Assembly: GCF_014649755.1 (NCBI RefSeq)
Contig: NZ_BMTQ01000003.1
Span: 496,001 to 560,000 of the forward strand
Direction of reading: 5' to 3'
Length of the DNA stretch: 64,000 nt
Source: Streptomyces litmocidini
GTDB taxonomy: Bacteria > Actinomycetota > Actinomycetes > Streptomycetales > Streptomycetaceae
Part shown: positions 17,381 to 29,160 of the stretch, in pieces
How positions within the stretch are numbered: the first letter of the stretch is position 1
How the letters are laid out: the number at the start of each line of letters is the position of its first letter
The notes under the pieces: generated by a model
What the model was told of the DNA's origin: nothing
The model's database searches: none
Seen by the model: the letters and a program-made list of their open reading frames with translations, nothing else
Made by a program: the position numbers and the translations under genes

Positions 17381-17488
17381 CGGTTTCGTAAATGGCCAAG
17401 GGACAGGAAGACTCCAGCACGGCGGGAGAAGCACACGTGTCACCCGCGCCAGGCCCGTCCGCCGAAACGCACTTCCTGAGCACAGTGA

Positions 17489-19738
<2,250 letters not shown>

Positions 19739-19770
19739 TCCTCGCCGCTGACTGATCCTCAGCGCGATTC

Positions 19771-19814
19771 CGGGGCCGGCCCGGGTGGCTTCCACGCCGC
19801 CCGGGCCGGCCCCG
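19771..19814 (+). terminator. katG terminator
   Basis: Fifteen-base perfect arms (19771-19785, 19800-19814) with a 14-nt loop begin 32 nt after the katG stop. Confidence 0.7.
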
Positions 19815-19887
19815 TTCCCATGGGCGGTGCGCCGGGACGTCCGGCACCCGCCCCCCGCGCCGTGCCGTGACGCCGCACGGCACGTCA

Positions 19888-19935
19888 TGGCGCCATGTGG
19901 TGCCACGTGGTGCCACATGGCGCCAGCCGGTGCCA
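19888..19935. repeat. five YGGYGCCA boxes at exact 10-bp spacing
   Basis: Boxes begin at 19888, 19898, 19908, 19918 and 19928 and read TGGCGCCA, TGGTGCCA, TGGTGCCA, TGGCGCCA and CGGTGCCA. One-helical-turn spacing places all five on one face of the DNA, as expected for cooperative binding of a ribbon-helix-helix protein such as the one encoded downstream. Confidence 0.85.
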
Positions 19936-20055
19936 CCCACGGCGACCGCACCCCTCCGACATCCCGGCACCCTCGCACGACATCGAGAAGTTTCCGCAGG
20001 TCAGAGCTGGTACACAGGAAGAAGAACTCGCCACCTCCCCCGCAACGCTTGCGCA

Positions 20056-20085
20056 TGGCGCCACAGTGGTGCCATGATGGCGTCA
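20056..20085. promoter_or_regulatory. three TGGYGYCA boxes at 11-bp spacing over the start codon
   Basis: TGGCGCCA (20056), TGGTGCCA (20067) and TGGCGTCA (20078) are spaced by 11 bp; the last base of the third box is the A of the regulator's ATG. Occupancy would block transcription or translation initiation, which suggests autorepression. Confidence 0.85.
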
Positions 20086-20597
20086 TGGACCTCACCCCGT
20101 ATGTCGAGAACCTTCGCCGCGAGCTCGCGGTGGCTGCCGAAGCCGGCGGCGAGGAGGCGCGCGAGCTGGCGGAGCGGCTCACCACTCCCCTGGAGTCGGC
20201 GGTCCGGCTGACCCTGCTCAACGCGCTCTCCGCCGCGACGGACGAGATCACCCGTGAACTCGCGCCCGGCTCGGTCGACGTACGGCTCCGGGGCCTCGAC
20301 CCCGACTTCGTGGTGACGCTCCCGCCCACCGGCGGCGCCCCCGCGGAGCCGGACGCCCCCGCCGAAGCCCTCCCCGCCCCGGCTCCCGCCGAGGGCGACG
20401 AGGGCGGCACCGCCCGCGTCAACCTGCGCCTGCCCGCCCACCTCAAGACCCGCGCCGAGGAGGCGGCGGCGCGCGAGGGCCTGTCGGTCAACGCCTGGCT
20501 GGTACGGGCCGTGTCGGCCGCGGTCGGCGGCGCCCGGCCCCGCACGCCGGAGAGGCCCCAGAGCGTCGGACAGAGCATCACCGGATGGGTGCGCTAG
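20085..20597 (+). CDS. ribbon-helix-helix (Arc/HicB-type) DNA-binding regulator
   Basis: 170 residues. A helical N-terminal region (1-65) of unknown fold and a Pro/Ala-rich linker (80-108) lead to a C-terminal ribbon-helix-helix motif, RVNLRLPAHLKTRAEEAAA followed by GLSVNAWLVRAVSAAV (about 110-145). Such proteins bind DNA as dimers through the beta strand and pack cooperatively on short repeats. Databases often label this Streptomyces family a HicB-like antitoxin, but no toxin gene is adjacent. It leads an operon with DUF4097 and a DrrAB-type exporter, and its start overlaps one of eight candidate boxes. Confidence 0.88.
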   Translation: MDLTPYVENLRRELAVAAEAGGEEARELAERLTTPLESAVRLTLLNALSAATDEITRELAPGSVDVRLRGLDPDFVVTLPPTGGAPAEPDAPAEALPAPAPAEGDEGGTARVNLRLPAHLKTRAEEAAAREGLSVNAWLVRAVSAAVGGARPRTPERPQSVGQSITGWVR

Positions 20598-20692
20598 TCA
20601 CACCCCGGGCCCGCCGCTCCACCCGCACCACCTCACCCACCCCACGTCCCACCTGCGGGGACGACCTGAAGACCCAAGAGGACGGGACAGCC

Positions 20693-21535
20693 ATGCCTTC
20701 TTTCGACACCCCCGAACCGATCTCGGCCACGGCGCGCGTGGAGGCCGGTTCCATCCAGTTCCTCGCGGGCGACCGCGCCGACACCGTCGTCGAGGTGCGG
20801 GCGCGCAACCCGAAGAAGGACCTGGACGCGCGGACCGCGGACCAGACGGAGGTCACGTACGCGAGGGGCGTACTGACCGTCCGGACGCCGAAGTCCACCA
20901 TGTTCGGCCGCACCGGCGTCGTCGACGTCACGGTCGAACTGCCCGCCGGCTCGCGGATCGACATGACCGGCGCCTGGACCCAGGTGCTCGGCGAGGGCCG
21001 GCTCGGCGAGGTCCGTGTGAAGACCTCCGCCGGAGACGCCCGCTTCGACACCACCGGCCCGCTGCACCTGACCGCCTCGCACGGCTCGATCACGGTGGAC
21101 CGGGTCGAGGGCAAGGCCGAGATCACCACGAGCTCCGGCAGCCTGCGCGTCGGCCTCGTCGACGGCCCCGCCGTCCTGAAGAACTCGCACGGCACCACGA
21201 CCATCGGTGCCGCGACCGGTGCCCTGCGGGTGAGCGGAGCCAACGGCGACATCGAGATCGGCCGCGCCGAGGCCTCGGTCGCCGCCACGACGGCCCACGG
21301 CACCCTGCGCGTCGGCGAGGTGGCGAGCGGCACCGTCCAGCTGGAGACCTCGTACGGTGCCATCGAGGTCGGCATCCGCGAGGGCGTGGCCGCCTGGCTG
21401 GACGCCCACTCGGCCTCCGGCCAGGTGCGCAACGGGCTCACCACGTCCGAGGCCCCCGGGAAGGCGGAGGACACCGTCGAGGTCCGCGCCCGCACCCGCC
21501 ACGGCAACATCGACATCCGCCGCGCCAGGGCCTGA
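20693..21535 (+). CDS. DUF4097-family beta-strand repeat protein
   Basis: 280 residues forming a long right-handed beta-helix-like repeat (recurring G-x-hydrophobic-x-hydrophobic strands such as HGSITVDRVEGKAEITTSSG, HGTTTIGAATGALRVSGANG and HGNIDIRRA). There is no signal peptide or membrane span, so it should be cytoplasmic. DUF4097 proteins are often encoded with ABC exporters or anti-sigma factors, but their activity is unknown. ATG 20693 follows AAGAGGACGGGA. It lies 95 nt after the RHH regulator and 69 nt before the ABC ATPase, so one operon is likely. Confidence 0.85.
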   Translation: MPSFDTPEPISATARVEAGSIQFLAGDRADTVVEVRARNPKKDLDARTADQTEVTYARGVLTVRTPKSTMFGRTGVVDVTVELPAGSRIDMTGAWTQVLGEGRLGEVRVKTSAGDARFDTTGPLHLTASHGSITVDRVEGKAEITTSSGSLRVGLVDGPAVLKNSHGTTTIGAATGALRVSGANGDIEIGRAEASVAATTAHGTLRVGEVASGTVQLETSYGAIEVGIREGVAAWLDAHSASGQVRNGLTTSEAPGKAEDTVEVRARTRHGNIDIRRARA

Positions 21536-21604
21536 GCGCCACCTCCGCGCCCGGTCACGCACCCCCTTCCCCTTTCCTCCTTCACCCTTCGATCGGAGGG
21601 CCCC

Positions 21605-22606
21605 ATGCCTTCTTCTGTCATGCCCATGATCAATCCGACGGACGGGCGGCCGCCGGCGGCCGCCATCAGCGCCACCGGCCTGCGCAAGTCCTACGGCGAC
21701 AAGACCGTCCTGGACGGCATCGACCTGCACGTCCCGGCCGGTTCGATCTTCGCCCTGCTGGGTCCGAACGGCGCGGGCAAGACGACGGCGGTCAAGATCC
21801 TGTCCACGCTGATCACGGCCGACGGCGGGCAGGTACGGGTCGGCGGCCACGACCTCACCGCAGAGGCGCAGGCGGTCCGGGCCGCGATCGGCGTCACCGG
21901 CCAGTTCTCCGCGGTGGACGGCCTGATCACGGGCGAGGAGAACATGCTCCTGATGGCGGACCTGCACCACCTCTCCCGGCAGGAGGGCCGACGGGTGACC
22001 GCCGAACTCCTGCAGCGCTTCGACCTGACGGAGGCGGCGAAGAAGCCGGCCTCCACGTACTCCGGGGGCATGAAGCGCCGCCTGGACATCGCCATGACAC
22101 TGGTCGGGGCCCCGCGGATCATCTTCCTCGACGAGCCGACCACCGGCCTGGACCCGCGGAGCCGTCACACCATGTGGGGCATCATCCGCGAACTCGTCAC
22201 GGGCGGGGTGACGGTCTTCCTCACCACCCAGTACCTGGAGGAGGCCGACCAGCTCGCCGACCGCATCGCCGTCCTCCACGACGGAAAGATCGCCGCCGAG
22301 GGCACGGCCGAGGAACTCAAGCGCCTGGTCCCCGGCGGACACGTCCGGCTGCGCTTCACCGACCCGGCCGCGTACCGCGCCGCCGCCGCGGCCCTGACCG
22401 GCGCCGCACACGACGACGAGGCCCTGGCCCTGCAACTGCCCAGCGACGGAAGCCAGCGCGCGCTGCGTTCCGTCCTCGACCGCCTGGACTCCACGGGCGT
22501 CGAGGCGGACGAACTGACCGTGCACACGCCCGACCTCGACGACGTCTTCTTCGCCCTCACCGCCGCCGCCCCCGTCCCCGCCCAGCCGAAGGAGTCCGCC
22601 CGATGA
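21605..22606 (+). CDS. ABC transporter ATP-binding protein, DrrA type
   Basis: 333 residues with Walker A (LLGPNGAGKTTAV), the signature YSGGMKRRLDIAM, Walker B with catalytic Glu (IIFLDEPTTGLD) and the switch His region (LTTQYLEEADQLADR). A C-terminal extension after about residue 230 ends LTVHTPDLDDVFFALT, the DrrA-family regulatory tail. It powers export by the adjacent permease. ATG 21605 follows GGAGGG, and the stop overlaps the permease start as ATGA. Confidence 0.95.
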   Translation: MPSSVMPMINPTDGRPPAAAISATGLRKSYGDKTVLDGIDLHVPAGSIFALLGPNGAGKTTAVKILSTLITADGGQVRVGGHDLTAEAQAVRAAIGVTGQFSAVDGLITGEENMLLMADLHHLSRQEGRRVTAELLQRFDLTEAAKKPASTYSGGMKRRLDIAMTLVGAPRIIFLDEPTTGLDPRSRHTMWGIIRELVTGGVTVFLTTQYLEEADQLADRIAVLHDGKIAAEGTAEELKRLVPGGHVRLRFTDPAAYRAAAAALTGAAHDDEALALQLPSDGSQRALRSVLDRLDSTGVEADELTVHTPDLDDVFFALTAAAPVPAQPKESAR

Positions 22607-23388
22607 GCACCCTGTCCCTGGCCGCCCGTGACACCACCACGATGCTGCGGCGCAACCTCCTGCACGCCCGCCGCTACCCCTCCCTGACCCTGAACCTGCT
22701 GCTCACCCCGGTCATGCTCCTGCTGCTGTTCGTCTACATCTTCGGCGACACGATGAGCGCGGGCCTGGGTGGCGGCGACCGCTCCGACTACATCGCCTAC
22801 CTCGTGCCCGGCCTGCTGCTGATGACCATCGGCTCCACCACCATCGGCACCGCCGTCTCCGTCTCCAACGACATGACCGAGGGCATCATCGCCCGCCTGC
22901 GCACCATGGCCATCCACCGCGGCTCGGTCATCACCGGCCACGTCATCGGCAGCGTCCTGCAGTCCGTGATCAGCGTCGTCCTGGTCGGCGCGGTCGGCGT
23001 GGCCATCGGTTTCCGCTCCACCGACGCCACCGCCCTGGAATGGCTCGCCGCCCTCGGCCTCCTGGTCCTGTTCGCCCTCGCGCTGACCTGGATCGCGGTC
23101 GGGATGGGCATGGTCAGTCCGAACGCCGAGGCCGCCAGCAACAACGCCCTCCCGCTGATCTTCCTCCCGCTGATCTCCAGCACCTTCGTCCCCATCGACG
23201 CCATGCCCGGCTGGTTCCAGCCCATCGCCGAGTACCAGCCCTTCACCCCCGCCATCGAAACCCTCCGCGGCCTGCTCCTGGGCACCGAGATCGGCCACAA
23301 CGGCTGGCTCGCCCTCGCCTGGTGCCTCGCCCTCGCCACCCTCGGCCACCTCTGGACCAAGAAGCTCTTCCGTCGCGACCCCGAGTGA
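22603..23388 (+). CDS. ABC-2 type permease, DrrB type
   Basis: 261 residues with six hydrophobic spans and the ABC-2 signature region around EGIIARLRTMAIHRGSVITGHVIG. The partner ATPase is encoded directly upstream with a 4-nt overlap. DrrAB systems export hydrophobic drugs or lipids; no antibiotic genes are adjacent, so the cargo is open. The operon ends with a strong hairpin 31 nt after the stop. Confidence 0.93.
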   Translation: MSTLSLAARDTTTMLRRNLLHARRYPSLTLNLLLTPVMLLLLFVYIFGDTMSAGLGGGDRSDYIAYLVPGLLLMTIGSTTIGTAVSVSNDMTEGIIARLRTMAIHRGSVITGHVIGSVLQSVISVVLVGAVGVAIGFRSTDATALEWLAALGLLVLFALALTWIAVGMGMVSPNAEAASNNALPLIFLPLISSTFVPIDAMPGWFQPIAEYQPFTPAIETLRGLLLGTEIGHNGWLALAWCLALATLGHLWTKKLFRRDPE

Positions 23389-23418
23389 CCGGGACGCCCC
23401 GACCGGACCGGCCCCGCG

Positions 23419-23457
23419 GGGCGGCGCACACCGACACCACGTCGGTGTGCGCCGCCC
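23419..23457 (+). terminator. terminator of the RHH-DUF4097-ABC operon
   Basis: Seventeen-base perfect arms (23419-23435, 23441-23457) surround the loop ACCAC. Confidence 0.85.
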
Positions 23458-23530
23458 GTTCGGCCCCGATCATGCCCCAGTAGAGTGGGCGGGCTCCGGA
23501 AGACCGGAGCCGGATCGTGTGGGGTGGGGA

Positions 23531-24361
23531 ATGGCGAAGCACCGGCTGTCCAGGAAAGGCCGCTACGCGGCGCTGGCGACGACGGCCGTCGCGGTCGTGG
23601 CGGGCGCCGGGGTCGCGGCCCAGACCTCGATGGCGGCCACGGCGTGGCCGGCGCAGAGGACGTACACGGGCCGGGTGTTCGACGCCTGCACGGCGCCTTC
23701 GCTCACCACGATGAAGGCGTGGAAGAAGGACGCGTACTACGGCGGCGTCGCCGTCTACGTCGGCGGGAAGAACCGCGGCTGCGCCCAGCCCGCTCTGACC
23801 AGGTCGTGGGTGAAGTCGGTCGACACGCTCGGCTGGCGGATCGTCCCGCTGTACGTCGGCGCCCAGCCGCCCTGCCAGAAGAGCGGGAACAAGGAGAGGT
23901 TCACCGCGGCCACCGCGGCCTCGGTCGGGGCGAGCAACGCCTACGACGCGGTCGCCAAGGCCTCGGCGCTCGGCATGAAGCCCGGCAGCCCGGTCTACCT
24001 CAACATGGAGCCGTACGACACCGCCGACAAGGCGTGCAACGACGCCACCCTCGCCTACGTCCGGTCCTTCACCAAGACGCTGCGCGCCAAGACCTACCGC
24101 GCCGGCCTCTACGGCTTCAGCAGCTCCAGCGCCAAGGCGGTCGCCACGGCGAAGGACCGCACCGACCTGCCGGGCAACCTCTGGTACGCCCTGTGGAACG
24201 GCCGGGAGACCACCACCGGGGACTGGCCCTGGGACCCGAAGCTGTACACCGACCACAGCCGGGGCCACCAGTACAAGGCGAACAGCAAGGAGACCCGCGG
24301 CGGCTCCACCCTCACCGTCGACCGCAACGCCTGGGACGCCCCGGTCGCCCTCGTCGGCTGA
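23531..24361 (+). CDS. secreted DUF1906 (Rv2525c-like, glycoside-hydrolase-like) protein
   Basis: 276 residues with a signal peptide (basic MAKHRLSRKGRY, then an Ala/Val core ending near AQTSMAA). The mature part has the DUF1906 TIM-barrel-like pattern: FDACTAPSLTTMKAW, YGGVAVYVGGKNR, WRIVPLYVGAQP, SPVYLNMEPYD, YRAGLYGFSSS and LWYALWNG, which resemble successive barrel strands of GH25-like proteins. Mycobacterial Rv2525c is Tat-exported and linked to the cell wall; catalytic activity in this family is unproven. It is transcribed alone. Confidence 0.87.
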   Translation: MAKHRLSRKGRYAALATTAVAVVAGAGVAAQTSMAATAWPAQRTYTGRVFDACTAPSLTTMKAWKKDAYYGGVAVYVGGKNRGCAQPALTRSWVKSVDTLGWRIVPLYVGAQPPCQKSGNKERFTAATAASVGASNAYDAVAKASALGMKPGSPVYLNMEPYDTADKACNDATLAYVRSFTKTLRAKTYRAGLYGFSSSSAKAVATAKDRTDLPGNLWYALWNGRETTTGDWPWDPKLYTDHSRGHQYKANSKETRGGSTLTVDRNAWDAPVALVG

Positions 24362-24414
24362 CCGGCGCCCCGCCCCCTTCCCGGCCGCCCGGCGCCCGGT
24401 CACCGTCATCAGGT

Positions 24415-24460
24415 GGCCGGGGCGCCCGGTCACCCTCCTCGCCCGTCCGGCGCCCCGGCC
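24415..24460 (+). terminator. hairpin after DUF1906 gene
   Basis: Twelve-base perfect arms GGCCGGGGCGCC (24415-24426) and GGCGCCCCGGCC (24449-24460) flank a 22-nt loop. Apart from this, 24362-24649 shows no gene. Confidence 0.5.
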
Positions 24461-24649
24461 GCCCTCGTCGTCCGACACGCCGTCCGGCACCCGTACGACA
24501 CCGGCGCCGACGACCGCCACCCGTTCGCGGGCGCCCCTCGTCTTCCCTGGTCCCACGGCCCGTCACCCGTCCCGCGCGGGGCGGGGCCCGCCCCGAGCCC
24601 ACTCCCACCGGTGTGCATCCGGTCACACCGGTCTCGCCTTCTGCCAAAC

Positions 24650-24667
24650 TAGTAGGACGTCCTACTA
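24650..24667. promoter_or_regulatory. 18-bp perfect palindrome upstream of icmF
   Basis: TAGTAGGACGTCCTACTA is a perfect palindrome ending 36 nt before the icmF start codon. It is AT-flanked in an otherwise GC-rich gap and looks like a TetR-type operator over the promoter. No regulator gene is adjacent. Confidence 0.75.
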
Positions 24668-24703
24668 TCTGTGGGGTCCCCTCACCTCCCCGGGAAGGTC
24701 CAC

Positions 24704-27700
24704 ATGACCGCTCTGCACCGGCCCGTGCACCCCGTCCGTCTGGTCACCGCCTCGGCGCTCTTCGACGGACACGACGCCTCGATCAACATCATGCGGCGGA
24801 TCTTCCAGTCCCAAGGCGCCGAAGTGATCCACCTCGGGCACAACCGGTCCGTGCAGGAGGTGGTGGACGCGGCGCTCGAGGAGGACGCCCACGGCGTCGC
24901 GGTCTCGTCCTACCAGGGCGGGCACGTGGAGTACTTCGAGTACCTGGTCCAGTCGCTGCGCGAGCGCGGCGCCGACCACATCCGCGTGGTGGGCGGCGGG
25001 GGCGGCGTCATCGTGCCCGAGGAGATCACCCGGCTCCGCAACAGCGGAGTCACCATCTTCTCCCCCGAGGACGGCCAGCGGATGGGCCTCGCCGGGATGA
25101 TCAACTCGGTGATCGAGCAGTGCGACTTCGACCTCTGGGACGGCGGGCCGGCCGACGCGGCGGCGGTCCTCGCGGGCGACCGGGGCGCGATCGCCCGCGC
25201 CATCACCGGAGCCGAGCTCGGCAAGCTGTCCCCCGACTTCCTGGACCGGCTGCGCACCGCCGCGACGGCGCGCGTCACGCCCGTCCTCGGCATCACCGGC
25301 ACCGGCGGCTCCGGCAAGTCGTCGCTCACCGACGAACTCGTCCGCCGGCTCCGCGTCGACCAGCAGGACAAGCTGCGCATCGCGGTGATCGCGGTCGACC
25401 CGACACGCCGCCGCGGGGGCGGCGCCCTGCTCGGCGACCGGATCAGGATGAACTCCCTCGACGGCGACCGGATCTTCTTCCGCAGCCTGGCCACGCGCGG
25501 CAGCCACGAACTGCCCGAGCACCTGGCCGATGTGATCGACGTCGTCAAGGCCGCCGGATTCGACCTGGTGATCGTGGAGACGCCGGGCATCGGCCAGGGC
25601 GACGCGGCGATCGTGCCCTTCGTCGACACCTCGCTGTACGTGATGACGCCGGAGTTCGGCGCCGCCTCGCAGCTGGAGAAGATCGACATGCTCGACTTCG
25701 CCGACGTCGTGGCCATCAACAAGTTCGAGCGGCGCGGCGCCAAGGACGCCCTGCGCGACGTGGCCCGCCAGCTGGTCCGCAACCGCGAGGCGTTCGACAA
25801 GCGGCCCGAGGACATGCCGGTCTACGGCACCTCGGCGGCCACCTTCAACGACGACGGCGTCACCGCGCTCCACCAGCACCTCAAGACCGCCCTCGCCGAG
25901 AAGGGGCTCACGCTCGCCCGGGGCACCCTGGCTCCGGTCGACGTGCGCCACTCCTCCGGCATCCGGCAGGTCGTGCCCGCCGACCGGGTCCGCTACCTCA
26001 CCGAGATCAGCGAGACCGTCCGCTCGTACCACGCGGAGACCGAGCGCCTCGCCGAGGCGGCGCGCCGGGTGCAGCGCCTGGACACGGTCAAGGCCGAGCT
26101 CGCCCGGGCCGAGTACGACGACGCCGGCGTGGACGCGCTGCTCACGGACGCCCGCAAGCGGCTCCCCCACGAGGTCGTGGACCAGATCGAGAAGTGGCCG
26201 GCCGTCGTGGAGTCGTACTCCGGCGACGAGCAGGTCGTGCGGATCCGGGACAAGGAGATCCGCACCAAGCTGACCCGCGAGTCGCTGTCCGGCAACAAGA
26301 TCCCGCGCGTGGCCCTGCCCCGGTTCACCGACCACGGCGAACTGGTGCGCTTCTGGCGCCGCGAGAACCTGCCCGGTCACTTCCCCTTCACCGCCGGGGT
26401 GTTCCCCTTCAAGCGCGACGGCGAGGACCCCGCGCGGATGTTCGCCGGCGAGGGCGACCCGTTCCGCACCAACCGGCGTTTCAAGCTGCTGTCCGAGGGC
26501 CAGCCGGCCACCCGGCTCTCCACCGCCTTCGACTCGGTCACGCTGTACGGCCGCGACCCCGGCGAGCGCCCCGACATCTACGGCAAGGTCGGCACCTCCG
26601 GCGTGTCGGTCGCGACCCTCGACGACATGAAGACGCTCTACGACGGCTTCGACCTGATCGCGCCGACGACCTCGGTCTCCATGACGATCAACGGGCCGGC
26701 CCCGACGGTGCTCGCGTTCTTCCTCAACACGGCCGTCGACCAGCAGGTCGACAAGTTCCGCGCCGCCGAGGGCCGCGAGCCCTCCGCCGACGAGGTGGCC
26801 GAGCTGCGCGCCCACGCGCTCGCCACCGTGCGCGGCACGGTCCAGGCCGACATCCTCAAGGAGGACCAGGGCCAGAACACCTGCCTGTTCTCCACCGAGT
26901 TCTCGCTGCGGATGATGGCCGACATCCAGGAGTGGTTCATCGCGAACAAGGTCCGCAACTTCTACTCGGTGTCCATCTCCGGCTACCACATCGCCGAAGC
27001 CGGCGCGAACCCGATCAGCCAGCTCGCCTTCACGCTCGCCAACGGCTTCACCTACGTGGAGACCTACCTGGCCCGCGGCATGGACGTCGACGACTTCGCC
27101 CCGAACCTGTCGTTCTTCTTCTCCAACGGCATGGACCCCGAGTACTCCGTCCTCGGCCGCGTCGCCCGCCGCGTCTGGGCGGTGGCGATGAAGGAGAAGT
27201 ACGGTGCCAACGAGCGCTCCCAGAAGCTGAAGTACCACGTCCAGACCTCCGGACGCTCCCTGCACGCGCAGGAGATGGACTTCAACGACATCCGCACCAC
27301 CCTCCAGGCGCTCATCGCCATCTACGACAACTGCAACAGCCTGCACACCAACGCCTACGACGAGGCCGTCACCACCCCCACCGAGGAATCCGTCCGCCGC
27401 GCCCTGGCCATCCAGCTCATCATCAACAGGGAGTGGGGCCTGGCGATGAACGAGAACCCCCTCCAGGGGTCGTTCATCATCGACGAGCTCACCGACCTGG
27501 TCGAGGAGGCCGTGCTCCAGGAGTTCGAGCGCATCAGCGAGCGCGGCGGCGTGCTCGGCGCGATGGAGACCGGTTACCAGCGCGGCCGCATCCAGGACGA
27601 GTCGATGCTCTACGAGCAGCGCAAGCACGACGGCACCCTGCCCATCATCGGCGTCAACACCTTCCGCAACCCCCACGCGGACACCGCCGAGCCCGGCACC

Positions 27701-27934
27701 GTCGAACTCGCCCGCGCCACCGAGCACGAGAAGCGGTCCCAGCTGGAGCGGGTGCAGGACTTCCAGGCCCGCCACCACGACCAGGCCCACGCGGCCCTGG
27801 CCGCCCTCAAGGAGGCCGCGGTCAGCGGCGAGAACGCCTTCGCCGTCCTCATGGACGCCGCCCGTGTCTGCACCCTCCAGCAGATCACCGAGGCGTTCTT
27901 CGAGGTCGGCGGCCAGTACCGCCGCAACGTCTGA
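24704..27934 (+). CDS. icmF: fused isobutyryl-CoA mutase IcmF (B12 domain, G-protein chaperone, mutase)
   Basis: 1076 residues in three parts. Residues about 10-150 are the B12-binding domain with the cobalt-ligand region FDGHDASI. About 190-430 is a MeaI/ArgK-type GTPase with P-loop GTGGSGKSS near residue 200. About 560-1070 is the acyl-CoA mutase barrel ([31 protein letters not shown]). IcmF interconverts isobutyryl-CoA and n-butyryl-CoA (some also pivalyl-CoA) with adenosylcobalamin and protects its own cofactor through the G domain. ATG 24704 lies behind GGGAAGG. It is monocistronic, with a palindrome upstream and a terminator downstream. Confidence 0.95.
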   Translation: MTALHRPVHPVRLVTASALFDGHDASINIMRRIFQSQGAEVIHLGHNRSVQEVVDAALEEDAHGVAVSSYQGGHVEYFEYLVQSLRERGADHIRVVGGGGGVIVPEEITRLRNSGVTIFSPEDGQRMGLAGMINSVIEQCDFDLWDGGPADAAAVLAGDRGAIARAITGAELGKLSPDFLDRLRTAATARVTPVLGITGTGGSGKSSLTDELVRRLRVDQQDKLRIAVIAVDPTRRRGGGALLGDRIRMNSLDGDRIFFRSLATRGSHELPEHLADVIDVVKAAGFDLVIVETPGIGQGDAAIVPFVDTSLYVMTPEFGAASQLEKIDMLDFADVVAINKFERRGAKDALRDVARQLVRNREAFDKRPEDMPVYGTSAATFNDDGVTALHQHLKTALAEKGLTLARGTLAPVDVRHSSGIRQVVPADRVRYLTEISETVRSYHAETERLAEAARRVQRLDTVKAELARAEYDDAGVDALLTDARKRLPHEVVDQIEKWPAVVESYSGDEQVVRIRDKEIRTKLTRESLSGNKIPRVALPRFTDHGELVRFWRRENLPGHFPFTAGVFPFKRDGEDPARMFAGEGDPFRTNRRFKLLSEGQPATRLSTAFDSVTLYGRDPGERPDIYGKVGTSGVSVATLDDMKTLYDGFDLIAPTTSVSMTINGPAPTVLAFFLNTAVDQQVDKFRAAEGREPSADEVAELRAHALATVRGTVQADILKEDQGQNTCLFSTEFSLRMMADIQEWFIANKVRNFYSVSISGYHIAEAGANPISQLAFTLANGFTYVETYLARGMDVDDFAPNLSFFFSNGMDPEYSVLGRVARRVWAVAMKEKYGANERSQKLKYHVQTSGRSLHAQEMDFNDIRTTLQALIAIYDNCNSLHTNAYDEAVTTPTEESVRRALAIQLIINREWGLAMNENPLQGSFIIDELTDLVEEAVLQEFERISERGGVLGAMETGYQRGRIQDESMLYEQRKHDGTLPIIGVNTFRNPHADTAEPGTVELARATEHEKRSQLERVQDFQARHHDQAHAALAALKEAAVSGENAFAVLMDAARVCTLQQITEAFFEVGGQYRRNV

Positions 27935-27963
27935 CGCGGTCCCGCGTCGTACGCGGGCGCGGC

Positions 27964-27997
27964 GGTCCGGCCCGGCGGTGTTCCGCCGGGCCGGACC
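27964..27997 (+). terminator. icmF terminator
   Basis: Fifteen-base perfect arms (27964-27978, 27983-27997) flank the loop TGTT, 29 nt after the icmF stop. Confidence 0.85.
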
Positions 27998-28104
27998 CCG
28001 GGGAACGTTCGAGCCTCCACGACGACGAGTCGCCGAGCGCCTACAGTGGCCGTCTGCGATCGAGGGGTGCCCCTACGTGCCCTTCTCACCTCGTCGGAGT
28101 CGCC

Positions 28105-28986
28105 ATGGCCTCGCCCCCGCCCGATCCACGCCGCTCCGGGGCGTCGCTCCTGCCGGTCCTGATTCCCCTCGCGGTCCTGATCGTGGTGGCGGTGTCCGTG
28201 GGGTCCCGGCTGCAGTTCACCGAGCGGCAGGCGAACGACACGGTCCGCACGGCGGGATCCCGTGCCGCCGACCGGGTGGACGTGGAGGCCGTCGTCCAGA
28301 GCGTCGACGCCGCGGCAAGAGAGCTCGTCCTGCGGGTCAGGGTCGTCCCCCGTGGGGCTCTCGGCGAGGAGGAGGGGACCGCCCCGGTGGGCGACCTCAG
28401 CCTCCAGACCTCCGTGGCGACCCTCGGCGACCTGGCGTTCGAAGCGCACGAGCGGCTCGCCCCCAAGGACGTGCAGGTCGCGATCGCGGGTGGATCGATC
28501 GGTGACTACCCGTTCGACACCTACGAGACCGACATCGAGTTCTGGGCGCTGATGGACGGCAAGGAGGTGCCGGTCCGGATGTCCGTCTCCAACAACGACA
28601 CGCGCTTCTCCGTCTCCGCGGCGCCCCCGGCCTCCGGGCAGGACGCCGTCGTCGGGCTGCGGCTGTCCCGATCGACCAGCCTGCTCGTCTTCGCGGTCTT
28701 CATGATGGTCGTCATGTGGGCGCTGGCGTCGTCCGTGCTCCTCGGGGCCTGGTACCTGACGACCCGTGGCGAGGGTGTGGCCTGGCCCGCCCTCGCCTGG
28801 ATGGCCGCCACGCTGTTCGCCCTCGCGGCGTTCCGCAACACCGCACCCGGCGCGCCCCCGATCGGCTGCGTCATGGACTGGTTCGCCTTCTTCTGGGCCG
28901 AGACCGTCATCGCCCTGTGCCTGATCACCGTGGTCACCACCGGCGTTCGCGGCGCCATCCGCTCGGAGGACGCCCACCGGGCCTGA
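28105..28986 (+). CDS. DUF4436 family membrane protein
   Basis: 293 residues. One N-terminal span (LLPVLIPLAVLIVVAVSVGS) is followed by a soluble extracellular beta-rich part (about 40-190) with the family motif YPFDTYETDIEFWALMDG. Three C-terminal spans follow (LLVFAVFMMVVMWALASSVL; WPALAWMAATLFALAAF; FAFFWAETVIALCLITVVTT). The function of DUF4436 is not known; the layout suits a membrane sensor or scaffold. ATG 28105 has a CGGAG site. Confidence 0.85.
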   Translation: MASPPPDPRRSGASLLPVLIPLAVLIVVAVSVGSRLQFTERQANDTVRTAGSRAADRVDVEAVVQSVDAAARELVLRVRVVPRGALGEEEGTAPVGDLSLQTSVATLGDLAFEAHERLAPKDVQVAIAGGSIGDYPFDTYETDIEFWALMDGKEVPVRMSVSNNDTRFSVSAAPPASGQDAVVGLRLSRSTSLLVFAVFMMVVMWALASSVLLGAWYLTTRGEGVAWPALAWMAATLFALAAFRNTAPGAPPIGCVMDWFAFFWAETVIALCLITVVTTGVRGAIRSEDAHRA

Positions 28987-29160
28987 CGGTCGCGGCCGAC
29001 GGCACGGGCCGTGCGGGCGTGGAACGTGCCCGGCCACGAACGCCGCGACGAAACCTTCTCCCTTCTTCCTCTGGATTCGTACAACCATCCGTACGCCCAG
29101 GAGGTCGTACGGGACGAGCACGCCGGATGCGTGTTCGTTTCGTTTCCAGGGGGGACCCGC

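Noticed and set aside
19888..20085. Iteron origin or partition site
   Set aside because: No replication or partition gene is adjacent; the boxes lie in front of a DNA-binding protein gene and fit an operator better.
20085..20597. Type II toxin-antitoxin system
   Set aside because: The RHH protein resembles antitoxin DNA-binding domains, but no HicA, RelE or other toxin-sized gene is next to it; its operon partners are DUF4097 and an ABC exporter.
23485..28986. A very long plus-strand open frame (over 1800 codons)
   Set aside because: It is an out-of-phase shadow of the DUF1906 and icmF genes; only its last 293 codons (DUF4436) have real domain and membrane patterns with a ribosome binding site.
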